Below are positions 25,001 to 33,622 of a DNA stretch of 45,796 nucleotides, piece by piece. Within the stretch, counting starts at the first letter, position 1. The number at the start of each line of letters is the position of its first letter. Position numbers and translations under genes: made by a program. Origin of the DNA: Opitutaceae bacterium (GTDB lineage Bacteria; Verrucomicrobiota; Verrucomicrobiia; Opitutales; Opitutaceae); assembly GCA_024711005.1 (NCBI GenBank), contig JANJTQ010000034.1, positions 1 to 45,796 of the forward strand, given 5' to 3'. The notes below the pieces were generated by a model. It was given only the letters and a program-made list of their open reading frames with translations, did no database searches and was not told the origin of the DNA.

Positions 25001-26638
25001 TCAGCGCAGGCGCTTGAGCTCGAACGGTTCGCCGGCGAGCGCGCGTTTGGCGGGTTGACCCCAGTAGGCGGTGGGCGTGTATTGCCAGTCCGCCAGCATG
25101 CGGGGGCCGGCCTTGGGGTGGAAACACCAGCCGGTCCAGTTGAGGCGATGCTTTTGGATGAGGCCGAGCATGTCGGGCACCCAGGTATCAGGCGGGACGA
25201 AGTTCGCGTCGGTTTGCCATGGCATCTTTTTTTCATCGGCCCCGACCTCGCCGACGAGGATCGGATGAAGGTTGGCGATATCGAGCATCCTGCCCTGCCA
25301 GTCGCTCTTCCACGGGTAGATGTGCGAGGCATACATGATGCCGTTGCCGCCTTTTTCCTCGAGGGGGAAACCATTGATGATGCCGGAGAGATCGTAGGCG
25401 TAGTCGAGACCGCCGGCCACGATCACGTTGCGTGCGCCGGTCGCCCGGACGACCTCGACCATCTTTTGCATGCCGGGGGATTGGAAACCGTGGACGATCC
25501 TGGCGCGTTCCTCGGCCGTGAGAAAGTTGTCCTCGTCGGCGCCCTGTTTGCGCTCGGCGACAAATCCGCCGTTGCGCCAGATCTCCCAGGTAATGCCGTG
25601 GGGCTCGTTGAGCAGATCGAAGAGCACGGCCGGGTGGTTTTTGTAACGCGTGGCGGCGTCGGTCCAGAACTCGATGTGTTCCTCGCGAGGGGCGCGATAA
25701 CGGTGCAGGTCGAGCACGACATAGGCGCCGCGATTGGCGGCGAGAGTGATCAGGGTGTCGACGAGCTCCCGGTAGTTCTTGCCTCCGTCCTTCTGGCCGG
25801 CGTCGCGGCCGAACCAGTATTCCTCTTTTACGGGAAGCCGGATGACGCCGCATTTCCAATCCTGAATCGCGACGACGGAGGAGCGCAGGACGTTGTCGCC
25901 ATGGGAACTCCATTCCAGGCTGGGGATGTTCACCCCCTGCAGCCACACTTCACGACCGTCCTTATCTTGTAGCCGATTTCCAACTACAAAAATTTCCGCG
26001 GGCCAGGCGGCGTGGTTGGGCTCCTCGGCCCGAGGCGGCGGCGCCGCGGTGTTTCGGGCGATTTCCGCCTTCAGGGCGACGGAGTCGGTCGGCTTCAGAA
26101 CGATGTCGTCGAGGTCAAAGGTGCCGCTTCGCACCTGAAACAGCGCGGGCATGAAGTCCAGGGTGACGGCGTCCTTGGGAATCAGGAAACGGGAGGAGCG
26201 GGTCACCCAGCCGGTGGTGTTGTCACGCTGGTAGGAAGGCGGGGCGTTGCCGATTTGTTTCCCCGTGGCGTCCTTGAAATTCATGATGACGCGGGCGTCG
26301 TGCCACGGTTTTTCTCCGCGCTTCAAACCGGTCACGCGACTGCGGTAGGACAACTCAAGGGCTCCGATATCGGAGGGCAGGGGAATTTGGAGATGAACGG
26401 AATCCATTCTGCCCGGGCCGGTCGACTGGATCCGGAGAAAGCGGTTGCCCGCCTCCTCCACCCAGGAAACTCCCCGGCTCGCGGGCCATCCGGGAGGAAT
26501 GCCGGTTGTCGGATCGACGGTTTCAAACGTGCCGTCGGGAAGAACGGATGTGAAGACGGGGCTGCTCTCGGTCGCGAAGGAAGGCGGCGAAACCAGTGTG
26601 AGCGCGAGCAAGACGAGGAGTGGGCGGACGGGGATCAT
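25001..26638 (-). CDS. Secreted GH5-family glycoside hydrolase with N-terminal beta domain
   Basis: 545 residues. A signal peptide (~1-22, LLVLLALTLVSPPSFA) is followed by a jelly-roll, carbohydrate-binding-like domain (~25-185, ending TFDLDDIVLKP) and a GH5 barrel (~215-540). The barrel shows DGREVWLQGVNIPSLEW, AYVVLDLHRY, the acid/base Glu in LLNEPHG (E345), HIYPWKSDW and the nucleophile in ILVGEVGAD (E464). It should cleave beta-1,4-linked glucan or mannan-type polysaccharides outside the cytoplasm. The frame is open well beyond the ATG used here, but that part only shadows the pseudopilin gene. It is separated from the pseudopilin gene by 89 bp, probably in one transcript with it. Confidence 0.9.
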   Translation of the reverse strand: MIPVRPLLVLLALTLVSPPSFATESSPVFTSVLPDGTFETVDPTTGIPPGWPASRGVSWVEEAGNRFLRIQSTGPGRMDSVHLQIPLPSDIGALELSYRSRVTGLKRGEKPWHDARVIMNFKDATGKQIGNAPPSYQRDNTTGWVTRSSRFLIPKDAVTLDFMPALFQVRSGTFDLDDIVLKPTDSVALKAEIARNTAAPPPRAEEPNHAAWPAEIFVVGNRLQDKDGREVWLQGVNIPSLEWSSHGDNVLRSSVVAIQDWKCGVIRLPVKEEYWFGRDAGQKDGGKNYRELVDTLITLAANRGAYVVLDLHRYRAPREEHIEFWTDAATRYKNHPAVLFDLLNEPHGITWEIWRNGGFVAERKQGADEDNFLTAEERARIVHGFQSPGMQKMVEVVRATGARNVIVAGGLDYAYDLSGIINGFPLEEKGGNGIMYASHIYPWKSDWQGRMLDIANLHPILVGEVGADEKKMPWQTDANFVPPDTWVPDMLGLIQKHRLNWTGWCFHPKAGPRMLADWQYTPTAYWGQPAKRALAGEPFELKRLR

Positions 26639-26727
26639 GGGTAAAGTCGAGGCGGCGGCGAGTGCTCCGCGGCGGCAGGCGGTGCCACTTACCGAAAACG
26701 GTTCGCCGCATCTGATGTTCCGGACGC

Positions 26728-27435
26728 TCAGGGGCTGAAATCCTGCGGCGAGGAGGGGTTCGTATCGAAGCCGTTGTTGACGTAACCCATGCCGGCGATG
26801 GCCCAGTTGTTCGGAGGTGTGTTGCCCTCGCCGCGGAAGGCCCCGCCTTCGGTTCCGGACATGCTGCGCACCGAGGCGTCGGTGAACACGGCGTTCTGAC
26901 GCGTGCCCCCGTTGTGACGGAACATCTGGCGACGTTGATCCTGGGAATAGCCGGCGCGGTTCCATGGCCAGACACCGTCGTACTGCATGACGTGGGCATC
27001 GGCATACATGACGATGTGGGAGGTAAGGTTCGCCGTGCGCGCATTCAGGGGCGCCTTGTCCAGAAAGTAGGAAACGCTGTAGGTCGTTTCCAGGTCGCTG
27101 GCGGGCGTTTTGGCATTGGGACAATTGAAGCGTGAACGCGCGGTCACCTTGTCCAGATTCAAGTAAGGGCTGATCTTCTCGGCCCAGTTGCCACCGCCGG
27201 CCCAGTTGCCCGCGGGAAGCATTCCGCGGTTGTTACCGGCATACAATAAACCCGCGAGCCCGAGCTGACGAAGATTGCCCAGACACTGAGTCGTGCGGGC
27301 TTTTTCCCTCACGTGTCCGAGGACCGGGATGAGAATGGCGGCGAGAATGCCGATGATTGCGATGACCGTGAGCAGTTCGATCAGCGTGAAGGCGGATGCG
27401 CCTCTTTGGCGGAGCGTGCAGGATGCGATCTTCAT
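26728..27435 (-). CDS. Type II secretion pseudopilin-like protein
   Basis: 235 residues with a prepilin leader: a short basic N-terminus, then [20 protein letters not shown] with the conserved Glu at +5 after the cleavage site and a Pro-ended hydrophobic helix. The residue before Phe is Ala rather than the usual Gly. The C-terminus contains [17 protein letters not shown], a variant of the H-X9-DG motif of the large verrucomicrobial/planctomycetal pseudopilin family, here with 11 residues between His and Asp. A prepilin peptidase should process it for a pilus-like export machine. It lies just upstream of a GH5 gene, which suggests a role in exporting or displaying these enzymes. I start at MKIASCTL. 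Confidence 0.88.
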   Translation of the reverse strand: MKIASCTLRQRGASAFTLIELLTVIAIIGILAAILIPVLGHVREKARTTQCLGNLRQLGLAGLLYAGNNRGMLPAGNWAGGGNWAEKISPYLNLDKVTARSRFNCPNAKTPASDLETTYSVSYFLDKAPLNARTANLTSHIVMYADAHVMQYDGVWPWNRAGYSQDQRRQMFRHNGGTRQNAVFTDASVRSMSGTEGGAFRGEGNTPPNNWAIAGMGYVNNGFDTNPSSPQDFSP

Positions 27436-27590
27436 TCGTTTTCCAAGGTTCGACAGGGGCGGTGCGAGGGGAGGGGGCAAACGGCGGTGTTTTGAAATCT
27501 TGCGGATGAATCGAATCCCTGTGCCGCGGGATCGCGGACAACTGGCCCCATTTGTATCAGAGCGGCGCCGATTTTGGAGAGGGTAGTGTC

Positions 27591-27601
27591 GTTACCGTAA
27601 C
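27591..27601 (-). promoter_or_regulatory. GTTACCGTAAC palindrome upstream of the pseudopilin/GH5 genes
   Basis: A perfect 11-bp palindrome 156 bp before the pseudopilin start and 89 bp past the AraC stop. Its flank on the plus strand (TCGTTACCGTAAC) matches the minus-strand flank of the site at 21369-21379. Confidence 0.55.
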
Positions 27602-27689
27602 TAAATGCGAGCCGCCAGTCGCGGACCAGCGTGGACGGCGGCCATCGCGCCGTCGTGCACATCAGCGCCGTTCCGGAGGTGTTATTCGC

Positions 27690-28562
27690 TTACGCTCGGT
27701 CCGCGTTGCCGTGGGCGGCCCGGCCGGGCGGGCCGCCTCGACGCCGGGTAAACCAGGCGGAAAAGTGACTGGGAGACCGGAACCCGAGTCCGTATCCGAT
27801 CTGCTTTATCGTCTGGCCGGTCTCGCTCAGGCGATCGCACGCGAGTTCATAGCGGAAATCGTCGAGCCAGGCCTTGGGGGTCTTTTTCAGATCCCGCCCA
27901 AACAGCCGTTTGAATTGACTGAGGCTTAACCCGACGGAGCGGGCGACGGTGTTTTCGGTCATCACTGCGCCCGCTTGCAACTGGGATTCCATCAACCGCA
28001 CCGCCTCTTGGATTCGGTCGTCAACACGAGGCGCCTGTCTGGGCGTGTGGCCCAAGCGGGTAATCGACTCCACATAGGCCCGCAACCAATCGTCCACGTG
28101 AGTTTGCAGCGTGAGGTAACGACCCACATCGACCGACGCCCGGCCCAGATGAAAGCCGTCCGGACTCAGGCTTCCCTGAACGAATTCAGCCAGGGCGAAT
28201 GCCGCCTGATCCAGGCCCGCGGCCGCGGCGGGGCGAACGATGATCGGTTGGCGATGATCGAAGAGCTGCTCATCGCCGGGCCATTGCATGCGAAAACGCA
28301 CGGAGATGAATTCGGTGCCGTCCGAGAAGGAACGTTCCCCGGTTCCCATACCGGGAAAAATCCAATCGCCGGCCTTCAACCGGCGGTCGCCGGAGGAGAG
28401 TCGGAACCTCGCCCGGCCTTTGATGAGACGCCACGCGGCGATCCTGCCCTGCGGCTGGTAGGTCAGGCGTTGGTGCTTCTTTTCGATGACCGCGCGCCTG
28501 ATCCAAACGAGCTCCCGTTGGAGCCGGTTCCATTTATCCACGGGGAATTCGCAGGTCACCAT
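27690..28562 (-). CDS. AraC-family transcriptional regulator
   Basis: 290 residues. The N-terminal ~150 residues contain a cupin-like effector domain (GRIAAWRLIKGRARFRL, GDWIFPGMG). The C-terminal ~100 residues are a double helix-turn-helix of the AraC/XylS type: ENTVARSVGLSLSQFKRLFGR and the second one in IKQIGYGLGFRSPSHFSAWF. It is divergent from the intact sulfatase gene by 82 bp and heads the minus-strand carbohydrate block, so it probably senses a sugar and controls one or both sides. I chose the start giving MVTCEFPVDK; in-frame ATGs at 28637 and 28682 would extend into the sulfatase promoter or gene and are less likely. Confidence 0.85.
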   Translation of the reverse strand: MVTCEFPVDKWNRLQRELVWIRRAVIEKKHQRLTYQPQGRIAAWRLIKGRARFRLSSGDRRLKAGDWIFPGMGTGERSFSDGTEFISVRFRMQWPGDEQLFDHRQPIIVRPAAAAGLDQAAFALAEFVQGSLSPDGFHLGRASVDVGRYLTLQTHVDDWLRAYVESITRLGHTPRQAPRVDDRIQEAVRLMESQLQAGAVMTENTVARSVGLSLSQFKRLFGRDLKKTPKAWLDDFRYELACDRLSETGQTIKQIGYGLGFRSPSHFSAWFTRRRGGPPGRAAHGNADRA

Positions 28563-28644
28563 GAGCTGTTTCCATAATCCAATGAGCCATTCCGACAACG
28601 CTATTGCGTGGGGACCGGCTCCGACTCGCGTCAGCATCGTCGGT

Positions 28645-30078
28645 ATGAGTGACTCCCCGCGCCCCAATCTGCTTCTCATCACGACCGATCAACAGCGGGG
28701 CGACTGTCTCGGCATCAATGGCAATCGCCGGATCGAAACCCCGAACCTGGACCACCTGGCGTCTCGCGGGGTGAACTTCACCCGGGGTTATTCCACGTGC
28801 CCGGTCTGCATTCCCGCACGTCGCACTCTCTTGTCCGGTCAGAGTGCGGATAGTCATGGGCTCCGACACTATGAAGACGGTCTTGAGTACGATCCTCCTG
28901 CCACGCTGCCCGGCTGTCTGGGGTCGGCGGGTTATCAGACCCAGTTGATCGGCAAGCTGCACCTTCATCCGCAAGGGAAACGTTATGGCTTCGACAACAT
29001 CATCCTGTCTGAGACGCCCAACTGGCGGCCCCGTTGTCCGACCCAAAAACGTAACGACTATGTGGACTGGCTGCGCAGCCAGGGAATGACCAAGCACCCT
29101 CATGACCACGGCATCGACGGGAACGGGCGACTGGTACGTCCGTGGAGTCACGCCGATCATCTTCATCACAACAGCTGGCTGGCCGAGGAAGCCGTTCGCT
29201 TCCTGACGGAGAAGCGGGACCCGTCATGCCCGTTTTTCCTGCACCTCTCTTTTGTGCACCCGCATCCGCCGCTCGTGCCGTTGGATCATTATCTCCAACG
29301 CTACCTGGCGAAAGACATCCCGCCGGCGGTTCTCGGCGAGTGGTGCTCGAAACAGACCGGAGGTGTGATTGCACCGCATTCGGCGACCGGCCCCTTCGAT
29401 TCCGAAATCATCCGGCGCGCCACCGCGGCGTATTACGCGCTGATCAATCATATCGACGACTGCATCGCGCATGTGCTCGAACAGTTCGCCGGCTATGGGT
29501 CGCCGGACAGCCGCGCGCCGTATTACCTGTTGTTCAGTTCGGACCACGGAGAGATGTTGGGCGATCATCATCTGTTTCGGAAGTCCCTCGGTTACGAAGC
29601 CTCGGCACGCGTCCCGTTTTTTATTTCCGGGGCGAACGTGCCGATCAAATCCGCGGGGATGGACGAACTGGTGTGCTGGGAGGATATCGCGCCGACCTTG
29701 CTCGACTTGGCGGGGGTCGAAGTCCCGCGTTCGATGGACGGCGTTTCGTTGGCGCCCTTGGTGCGCGGTCAGGCCTTGAAGCAGTCTCGCGACCACCTGT
29801 TCGGCGAGTGCGGCGGCGGTTATCACAACCTTTGGATTGTCACCAAAAAGTGGAAGTACCTGTGGTTTCCCAAAACCAACGAGGAGCAGCTCTTCGATTT
29901 GGAGCAGGATCCGAACGAGTGTCGCGACCTCTCGGGAGAAAGCCCGGTGTTGGCGGAGATGCGCCGGTTGCTCGCGGGGCACGTGGCGGATCGCAAGGAC
30001 CTGAGTTACGGCCTGGCCAAACTGAAACCCTGCGCTAATCGCCCGCCGCTCGTTTTCTGGCCCGCGATCGGCGGATGA
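28645..30078 (+). CDS. Sulfatase (formylglycine-dependent, Cys type)
   Basis: 477 residues of the alkaline-phosphatase-like sulfatase family with a complete active site: TTDQQRGD (metal D15, Q16), CIPARRTLLSG with the Cys converted to formylglycine (C55, P57, R59), LIGKLHLHP (K104, H106), FVHPHPP and SSDHGEMLGDH (D300, H301). It should hydrolyse a sulfate ester of a sugar after activation by a formylglycine-generating enzyme, which is not in the window. No signal peptide is visible at the chosen ATG, so it may act on imported sugars. A longer in-frame start would run through the AraC divergent region. The degenerate sulfatase at 3899 lines up with it without gaps up to residue 65. Confidence 0.92.
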   Translation: MSDSPRPNLLLITTDQQRGDCLGINGNRRIETPNLDHLASRGVNFTRGYSTCPVCIPARRTLLSGQSADSHGLRHYEDGLEYDPPATLPGCLGSAGYQTQLIGKLHLHPQGKRYGFDNIILSETPNWRPRCPTQKRNDYVDWLRSQGMTKHPHDHGIDGNGRLVRPWSHADHLHHNSWLAEEAVRFLTEKRDPSCPFFLHLSFVHPHPPLVPLDHYLQRYLAKDIPPAVLGEWCSKQTGGVIAPHSATGPFDSEIIRRATAAYYALINHIDDCIAHVLEQFAGYGSPDSRAPYYLLFSSDHGEMLGDHHLFRKSLGYEASARVPFFISGANVPIKSAGMDELVCWEDIAPTLLDLAGVEVPRSMDGVSLAPLVRGQALKQSRDHLFGECGGGYHNLWIVTKKWKYLWFPKTNEEQLFDLEQDPNECRDLSGESPVLAEMRRLLAGHVADRKDLSYGLAKLKPCANRPPLVFWPAIGG

Positions 30079-30085
30079 GCAGGCC

Positions 30086-30121
30086 AAAAAAAACGGGCCG
30101 GACATCTCCATGTCCGGCCCG
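30086..30121 (-). terminator. Intrinsic terminator between the sulfatase and GH16 genes
   Basis: CGGGCCGGACAT-CTCC-ATGTCCGGCCCG is a perfect 12-bp stem with a 4-nt loop. On the minus strand it ends in eight U residues (A tract 30086-30093), so it terminates the GH16 transcript. The stem may also stop the convergent sulfatase transcript. Confidence 0.92.
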
Positions 30122-30145
30122 CGTGGAATTCAATCTATGGCCTGA

Positions 30146-32518
30146 TTACTCGGGCATATACGCTCTGACGGCGTGGATATACATGGAATAGGGCACGGCC
30201 GGCGTCGGCGGGTTCTTCCACGGGCCATGGGTCTGTGCGCCGAGGATGGGATAGAAGTTCTGCAGCTCGGCGACGGGCGAGATGCAGTTCGCCGTGACGC
30301 TGTGATCGGCGGTGTAGAATTTCACGCCGTCCAACCACCAGGTCACACGTTGATGAATCGGGTCGTAGCTCGCACCGAAGACATGTCGTTGGGTGCGATC
30401 CAGTGCGGTGCCGCCGGCGACCCATGAATTGGACACCACGGCGCTGTAGTTGGGATATTGTCCCTGCCAGGAGATGACACTGCCCAGCATACCCGGGCGG
30501 AAGCCGCCTTCATCGACGTCGAGCTCCATCCAGCGCTGATAGTTGGCCGGATCGTTGGGGTAGATGTTCGGGTAGACATCCTGCAGCGGCTGTCCGTTGC
30601 CGCCGTTGTGTTCCGCCGGCATCAGCCAGACCGCGGGCCAGTGGTCGGTGTTGTTGGTCGATAGCCTGACGTCGAACTCGACATAAAAACCTTCCGAGCC
30701 CGCAAGCCGGGGGAGCGCGCCGCCCACAAAATCATGCGGTGCGCCGACCAGCGAATTGCTGGTGCCGTCGGCTTTTTGCAGGAGGGTGAGAACGCCATTG
30801 GTCTCCGTGAAGTTGCTGAGCGGAGGTTGGGTGGGAGTCCACACCGCGCCGCGGAACCATTTATAGTTTCCGGTCTTGCCGGGAGCGATGTCCGCGAGCT
30901 TTGGGCGCTCGTCGATGATCAACCGGGTGTATCCGAGCGCGGCGGCTCCGGGAGGGATGTTCACATTGGTGAACACCACCACGTTGTCCAACGAGCCGGC
31001 GCCGGAGAAGTCACCGCCCCAGAGGTTCGCTCCGATTTCGTTGAAGCTCTTGGTGAGGACATCGGCGCCCGTGACGGTTCGGGTCTGGGAGGAACCGTTG
31101 AACGTCGAGGTGATGAGGAGGTCGTTGCCGTTGGCCGCCAACTCGATCTTGAGCGTCAGGGTGTGAACCGAGTTCAACGCGATGCCTGTGCCGGTGCTCA
31201 CGGTGTTGAGGCTCGGATTGAGGGTGCCGAAGCGCAGCGGTGCGAAGCCGAGGTGGTTTTTGAAGAGGATGAGATCGTTGGCGGTCTCGAAGCTCTTGTA
31301 GGCCTTGTAACCGCGGTCATCGGTCAACGACGCCGGGAGCGTGCCGTCGGCCGCGCCCGTGTGGTCGGCCGTGAGCCGGGTGCCTTGCGAATTATAGAGA
31401 GCTAGGGTGGGTCCGGTCGTGTTCGTGGCCTGCTTCGCGGTGTAGCGCACATTGTAGCGGGCCTGGATGTAGTCGCCGGGCCACTTGAGCGTCACCGTCT
31501 TGAAATAGCCGACCGAGGCGACCTTGGCATAGTTGAACTGCAGCACGTTCCCGCTGAGCGGAGCGGTGTTATCGGTGCCGATGGCGGGCTTGGTCGCGCT
31601 GCCGATACGTTTCCATTGGGTGAAGCCGGTATCGAGATTGTCATGGAATGATGACGTGGTGCTCGCCGGGATGGTCGGGCGGTTGGTGGTGACCTTGACG
31701 TTGTCCATCACGCCCGAGGAGGAGAAGTCGCCGCCCCAAAGATTGATGCCGATTTCGTCGAAGGTCTTGGTCAGCACATCGGTGCCCGCCACCGTCTTGG
31801 TTTGGGTGGAGCCGCCGAAGGTCGAGGTGATGACCAGATCGTATCCATTGGCGGCCAGCTCGATCTTCAGCGACATGGCATGGACCGTGTTGAGCGCGAT
31901 GGTTGAGCCGGTGCCGATGCTGTGGATAGTCGGGTTGAGGCTGGCAAAGCGCAGCGGTGCGAAGCCGAGGTGGTTCTGAAACAGGATCAGATCGTTGGCG
32001 GTTTCGAAGCTCTTGTAGGCCTTGTAGCCGCGATCGTCGGTCAACGAGGCCGGCAGCGTGCCGTCGGCCGCGCCGGTGTGATCGGCCGTGAGCTGGGTGC
32101 CCTTGGAATCGTAAAGCGCCAGGGTGGGGCCAGTGGTGTTGGCGCTTTGTTTCGACGCATAACGCAGATCGCAGCGCGCCAGGATGTAGTCGCCCGGGTT
32201 TTGCAGCGTTACCGCCGGGAAATAGGCGACCGTGGCCACTTTTCCAAACGCGGACAACATGACGTTGCCGCTGAGCGGGGCCGTGTTGTCGGTGGAGATG
32301 GTGGGTTTGGTGGCGCTGCCGACCCGCTTCCACTGGGTCATGCCGCCGCTGAAATCATCCTCGAACAAAACCGCTTCCGCTTGGACCGAGGTCGCAAGCA
32401 AGGTGGAGAAGAGACCGATGGAGGCGGTCGCCAGCAGTGTTTTCCAACGGGGCAGGGGGCCGCGAACGAAGGCGCAAGGCCTCCGGTGTTCTGACTGTGG
32501 GGTGGTTGTCATATTCAT
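30146..32518 (-). CDS. Secreted GH16-family glycoside hydrolase with two tandem lectin-like modules
   Basis: 790 residues. A signal peptide with a long n-region (~1-48, LLATASIGLFSTLLATSVQA) precedes two ~239-residue modules (~53-290 and ~292-530). Both contain GSATKP, NTTGPTLALY, DRGYKAYKSFETANDLILF, LNPS/T and INLWGGDF/NLWGGDF. The C-terminal ~255 residues are GH16-like: HWPAVWLMP and the catalytic ELDVDE with nucleophile E665 and acid/base E670. Family members cut beta-1,3/1,4-glucans, agar, carrageenan or related galactans; the target here is unknown. Starts at 32518, 32512 and GTG 32536 are all in frame. The tandem module is also present in the PEP-CTERM protein at 35004. Confidence 0.88.
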   Translation of the reverse strand: MNMTTTPQSEHRRPCAFVRGPLPRWKTLLATASIGLFSTLLATSVQAEAVLFEDDFSGGMTQWKRVGSATKPTISTDNTAPLSGNVMLSAFGKVATVAYFPAVTLQNPGDYILARCDLRYASKQSANTTGPTLALYDSKGTQLTADHTGAADGTLPASLTDDRGYKAYKSFETANDLILFQNHLGFAPLRFASLNPTIHSIGTGSTIALNTVHAMSLKIELAANGYDLVITSTFGGSTQTKTVAGTDVLTKTFDEIGINLWGGDFSSSGVMDNVKVTTNRPTIPASTTSSFHDNLDTGFTQWKRIGSATKPAIGTDNTAPLSGNVLQFNYAKVASVGYFKTVTLKWPGDYIQARYNVRYTAKQATNTTGPTLALYNSQGTRLTADHTGAADGTLPASLTDDRGYKAYKSFETANDLILFKNHLGFAPLRFGTLNPSLNTVSTGTGIALNSVHTLTLKIELAANGNDLLITSTFNGSSQTRTVTGADVLTKSFNEIGANLWGGDFSGAGSLDNVVVFTNVNIPPGAAALGYTRLIIDERPKLADIAPGKTGNYKWFRGAVWTPTQPPLSNFTETNGVLTLLQKADGTSNSLVGAPHDFVGGALPRLAGSEGFYVEFDVRLSTNNTDHWPAVWLMPAEHNGGNGQPLQDVYPNIYPNDPANYQRWMELDVDEGGFRPGMLGSVISWQGQYPNYSAVVSNSWVAGGTALDRTQRHVFGASYDPIHQRVTWWLDGVKFYTADHSVTANCISPVAELQNFYPILGAQTHGPWKNPPTPAVPYSMYIHAVRAYMPE
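30880..32370 (-). repeat. Tandem duplication of a 717-bp lectin-like module
   Basis: Within the GH16 gene the sequence encoding the KAYKSFETANDL stretch occurs near 31281 and again near 31998, an offset of 717 bp (239 codons). Long stretches of the two copies are almost identical at the DNA level, which suggests a fairly recent duplication or ongoing gene conversion. Confidence 0.8.
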
Positions 32519-32572
32519 TGGGTTATTGGGGTGCACGGTCTTTTGTTCCGGCGTCGCAACCTGTTCGAGGTG

Positions 32573-32624
32573 GGCCGCGTGCTTGCACGCGCTCCGGACG
32601 CGCCAGCGAGCTGGCTGCCTACGT
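32573..32624. repeat. Dispersed GC-rich intergenic repeat, copy 1
   Basis: Its reverse complement begins ACGTAGGCAGCC and contains GCTGGCGCGTCCGGAGCGCG followed by TGCAAGCACGCGGCC. It shares about 45 positions with the element at 34775-34841, in the opposite orientation. It lies between the GH16 and SGNH genes. Confidence 0.65.
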
Positions 32625-32735
32625 AAGACGAAAGACCATCGTTTGGGGGTGGGGGAAATTCTGTGACGCGTGGCCGCCCGATCGGGGCCTGATCAGGGCG
32701 GCGGGATGGCAATGAGTGAGCCTCGTCGAGCCAGT

Positions 32736-33410
32736 CTATTTTTCGTCTGAAGCAGACGCGGCGACCTTTTGGTAGGCTTCGTAGATTGCCTGCGCGACGA
32801 CCTTGTAACCGGCCGTGTTCAGATGAAGTTTGTCCGATCTCAGCGAGGCCGGGACGACGTCGTTTTCGTGGTCAATCACATCCTGCGGCTGGGTCTCGTC
32901 ATAGGCCGCGACCAGCAACGGGCGAACATCGACGAAGCGAATACCATAGGTGGCCTTCAGATCGGCGTTGAGCGTATCCATGATTTCGAGACGTTCGCTG
33001 CCCTTGGGCTCATCGGTTTTGTTGGTGATGCCGACTACCAGGTAGTTGTTGTGGTTGAGGGCCGCGACCATCTCGGCGATGTGCTTCTTCACCCACTCGG
33101 GACCGGGGTAGTTGTTCCGGCCCGCCCAGATGACGGTGAACTCCTGGTGCAGGGAGGGCTCCGCGAGCATGCGATCCCGGATCTGCTTGGAGGATTCTCC
33201 GCCGACGCCTTTTTTGATGACTTTGATCCCGCTGAATTCGGTGAACCACTTGGGCCAGGTTTTTTCGCCCTTGTCCGGATGATCCGCGCCCGTTCCATAG
33301 GTCATCGAATCGCCCCAGGCGACAATGTCGGCCTGGCCGGGCACGACCACCGATACGAAGAGCAGGGCGCGGACGAGGACTTTCAAGAGAGTGCTTTGGG
33401 TCATGATCAT
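32736..33410 (-). CDS. SGNH/GDSL-family hydrolase, secreted
   Basis: 224 residues. A signal peptide (~1-27, LVRALLFVSVVVPGQA) is followed directly by block I, IVAWGDSMTYG (nucleophile S35). Block II Gly is in KKGVGGESS (G70-G71), block III Asn in IWAGRNNYPG (N99), and block V is SDKLHLN (D193, H196). This is the full SGNH set, as in carbohydrate acetylesterases and lipolytic enzymes. In this context it is probably a deacetylase for a decorated polysaccharide. It is divergent from the LacI gene; a LacI-type operator lies 150 bp before its start and may control both. A second ATG two codons in is also possible. Confidence 0.88.
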   Translation of the reverse strand: MIMTQSTLLKVLVRALLFVSVVVPGQADIVAWGDSMTYGTGADHPDKGEKTWPKWFTEFSGIKVIKKGVGGESSKQIRDRMLAEPSLHQEFTVIWAGRNNYPGPEWVKKHIAEMVAALNHNNYLVVGITNKTDEPKGSERLEIMDTLNADLKATYGIRFVDVRPLLVAAYDETQPQDVIDHENDVVPASLRSDKLHLNTAGYKVVAQAIYEAYQKVAASASDEK

Positions 33411-33559
33411 CGGGAGGAAAATTGATCCGGGGGTATTCGCGAAGGGGGAGCGTGAGAGGAAGTAACTCCGTCGGATGGGCTGCGGAACGCGATGGGGAGG
33501 CGTGCGCGGGGGTGACGCGGACTCTGTTTAGTTGCGAAGCGTGCACAATCGTTTGGATT

Positions 33560-33573
33560 TGACTCACGAATCA
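33560..33573. promoter_or_regulatory. LacI-type operator, site 1 (SGNH/lacI divergent region)
   Basis: TGACTCACGAATCA: half sites TGACTC and GAATCA around a 2-bp centre, one base from a perfect palindrome. It lies 50 bp before the LacI start and between two divergent genes. The same palindrome recurs at 34926 and 43780. Confidence 0.65.
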
Positions 33574-33622
33574 TCCCGAGGTGGTGGTGAGTGCCGGCGA
33601 TCTTCATCCCCGCCTCGCCCCC

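Noticed and set aside
26639-27124. An N-terminal extension of the second GH5 to 707 residues
   Set aside because: It overlaps the pseudopilin gene in another frame, and the internal ATG at 26638 begins a proper signal peptide.
28626-28639. CGACTCGCGTCAGC in the AraC/sulfatase divergent region as a fourth LacI-type site
   Set aside because: Only one half site matches and the other arm is shifted; no symmetry comparable to the three accepted palindromes.
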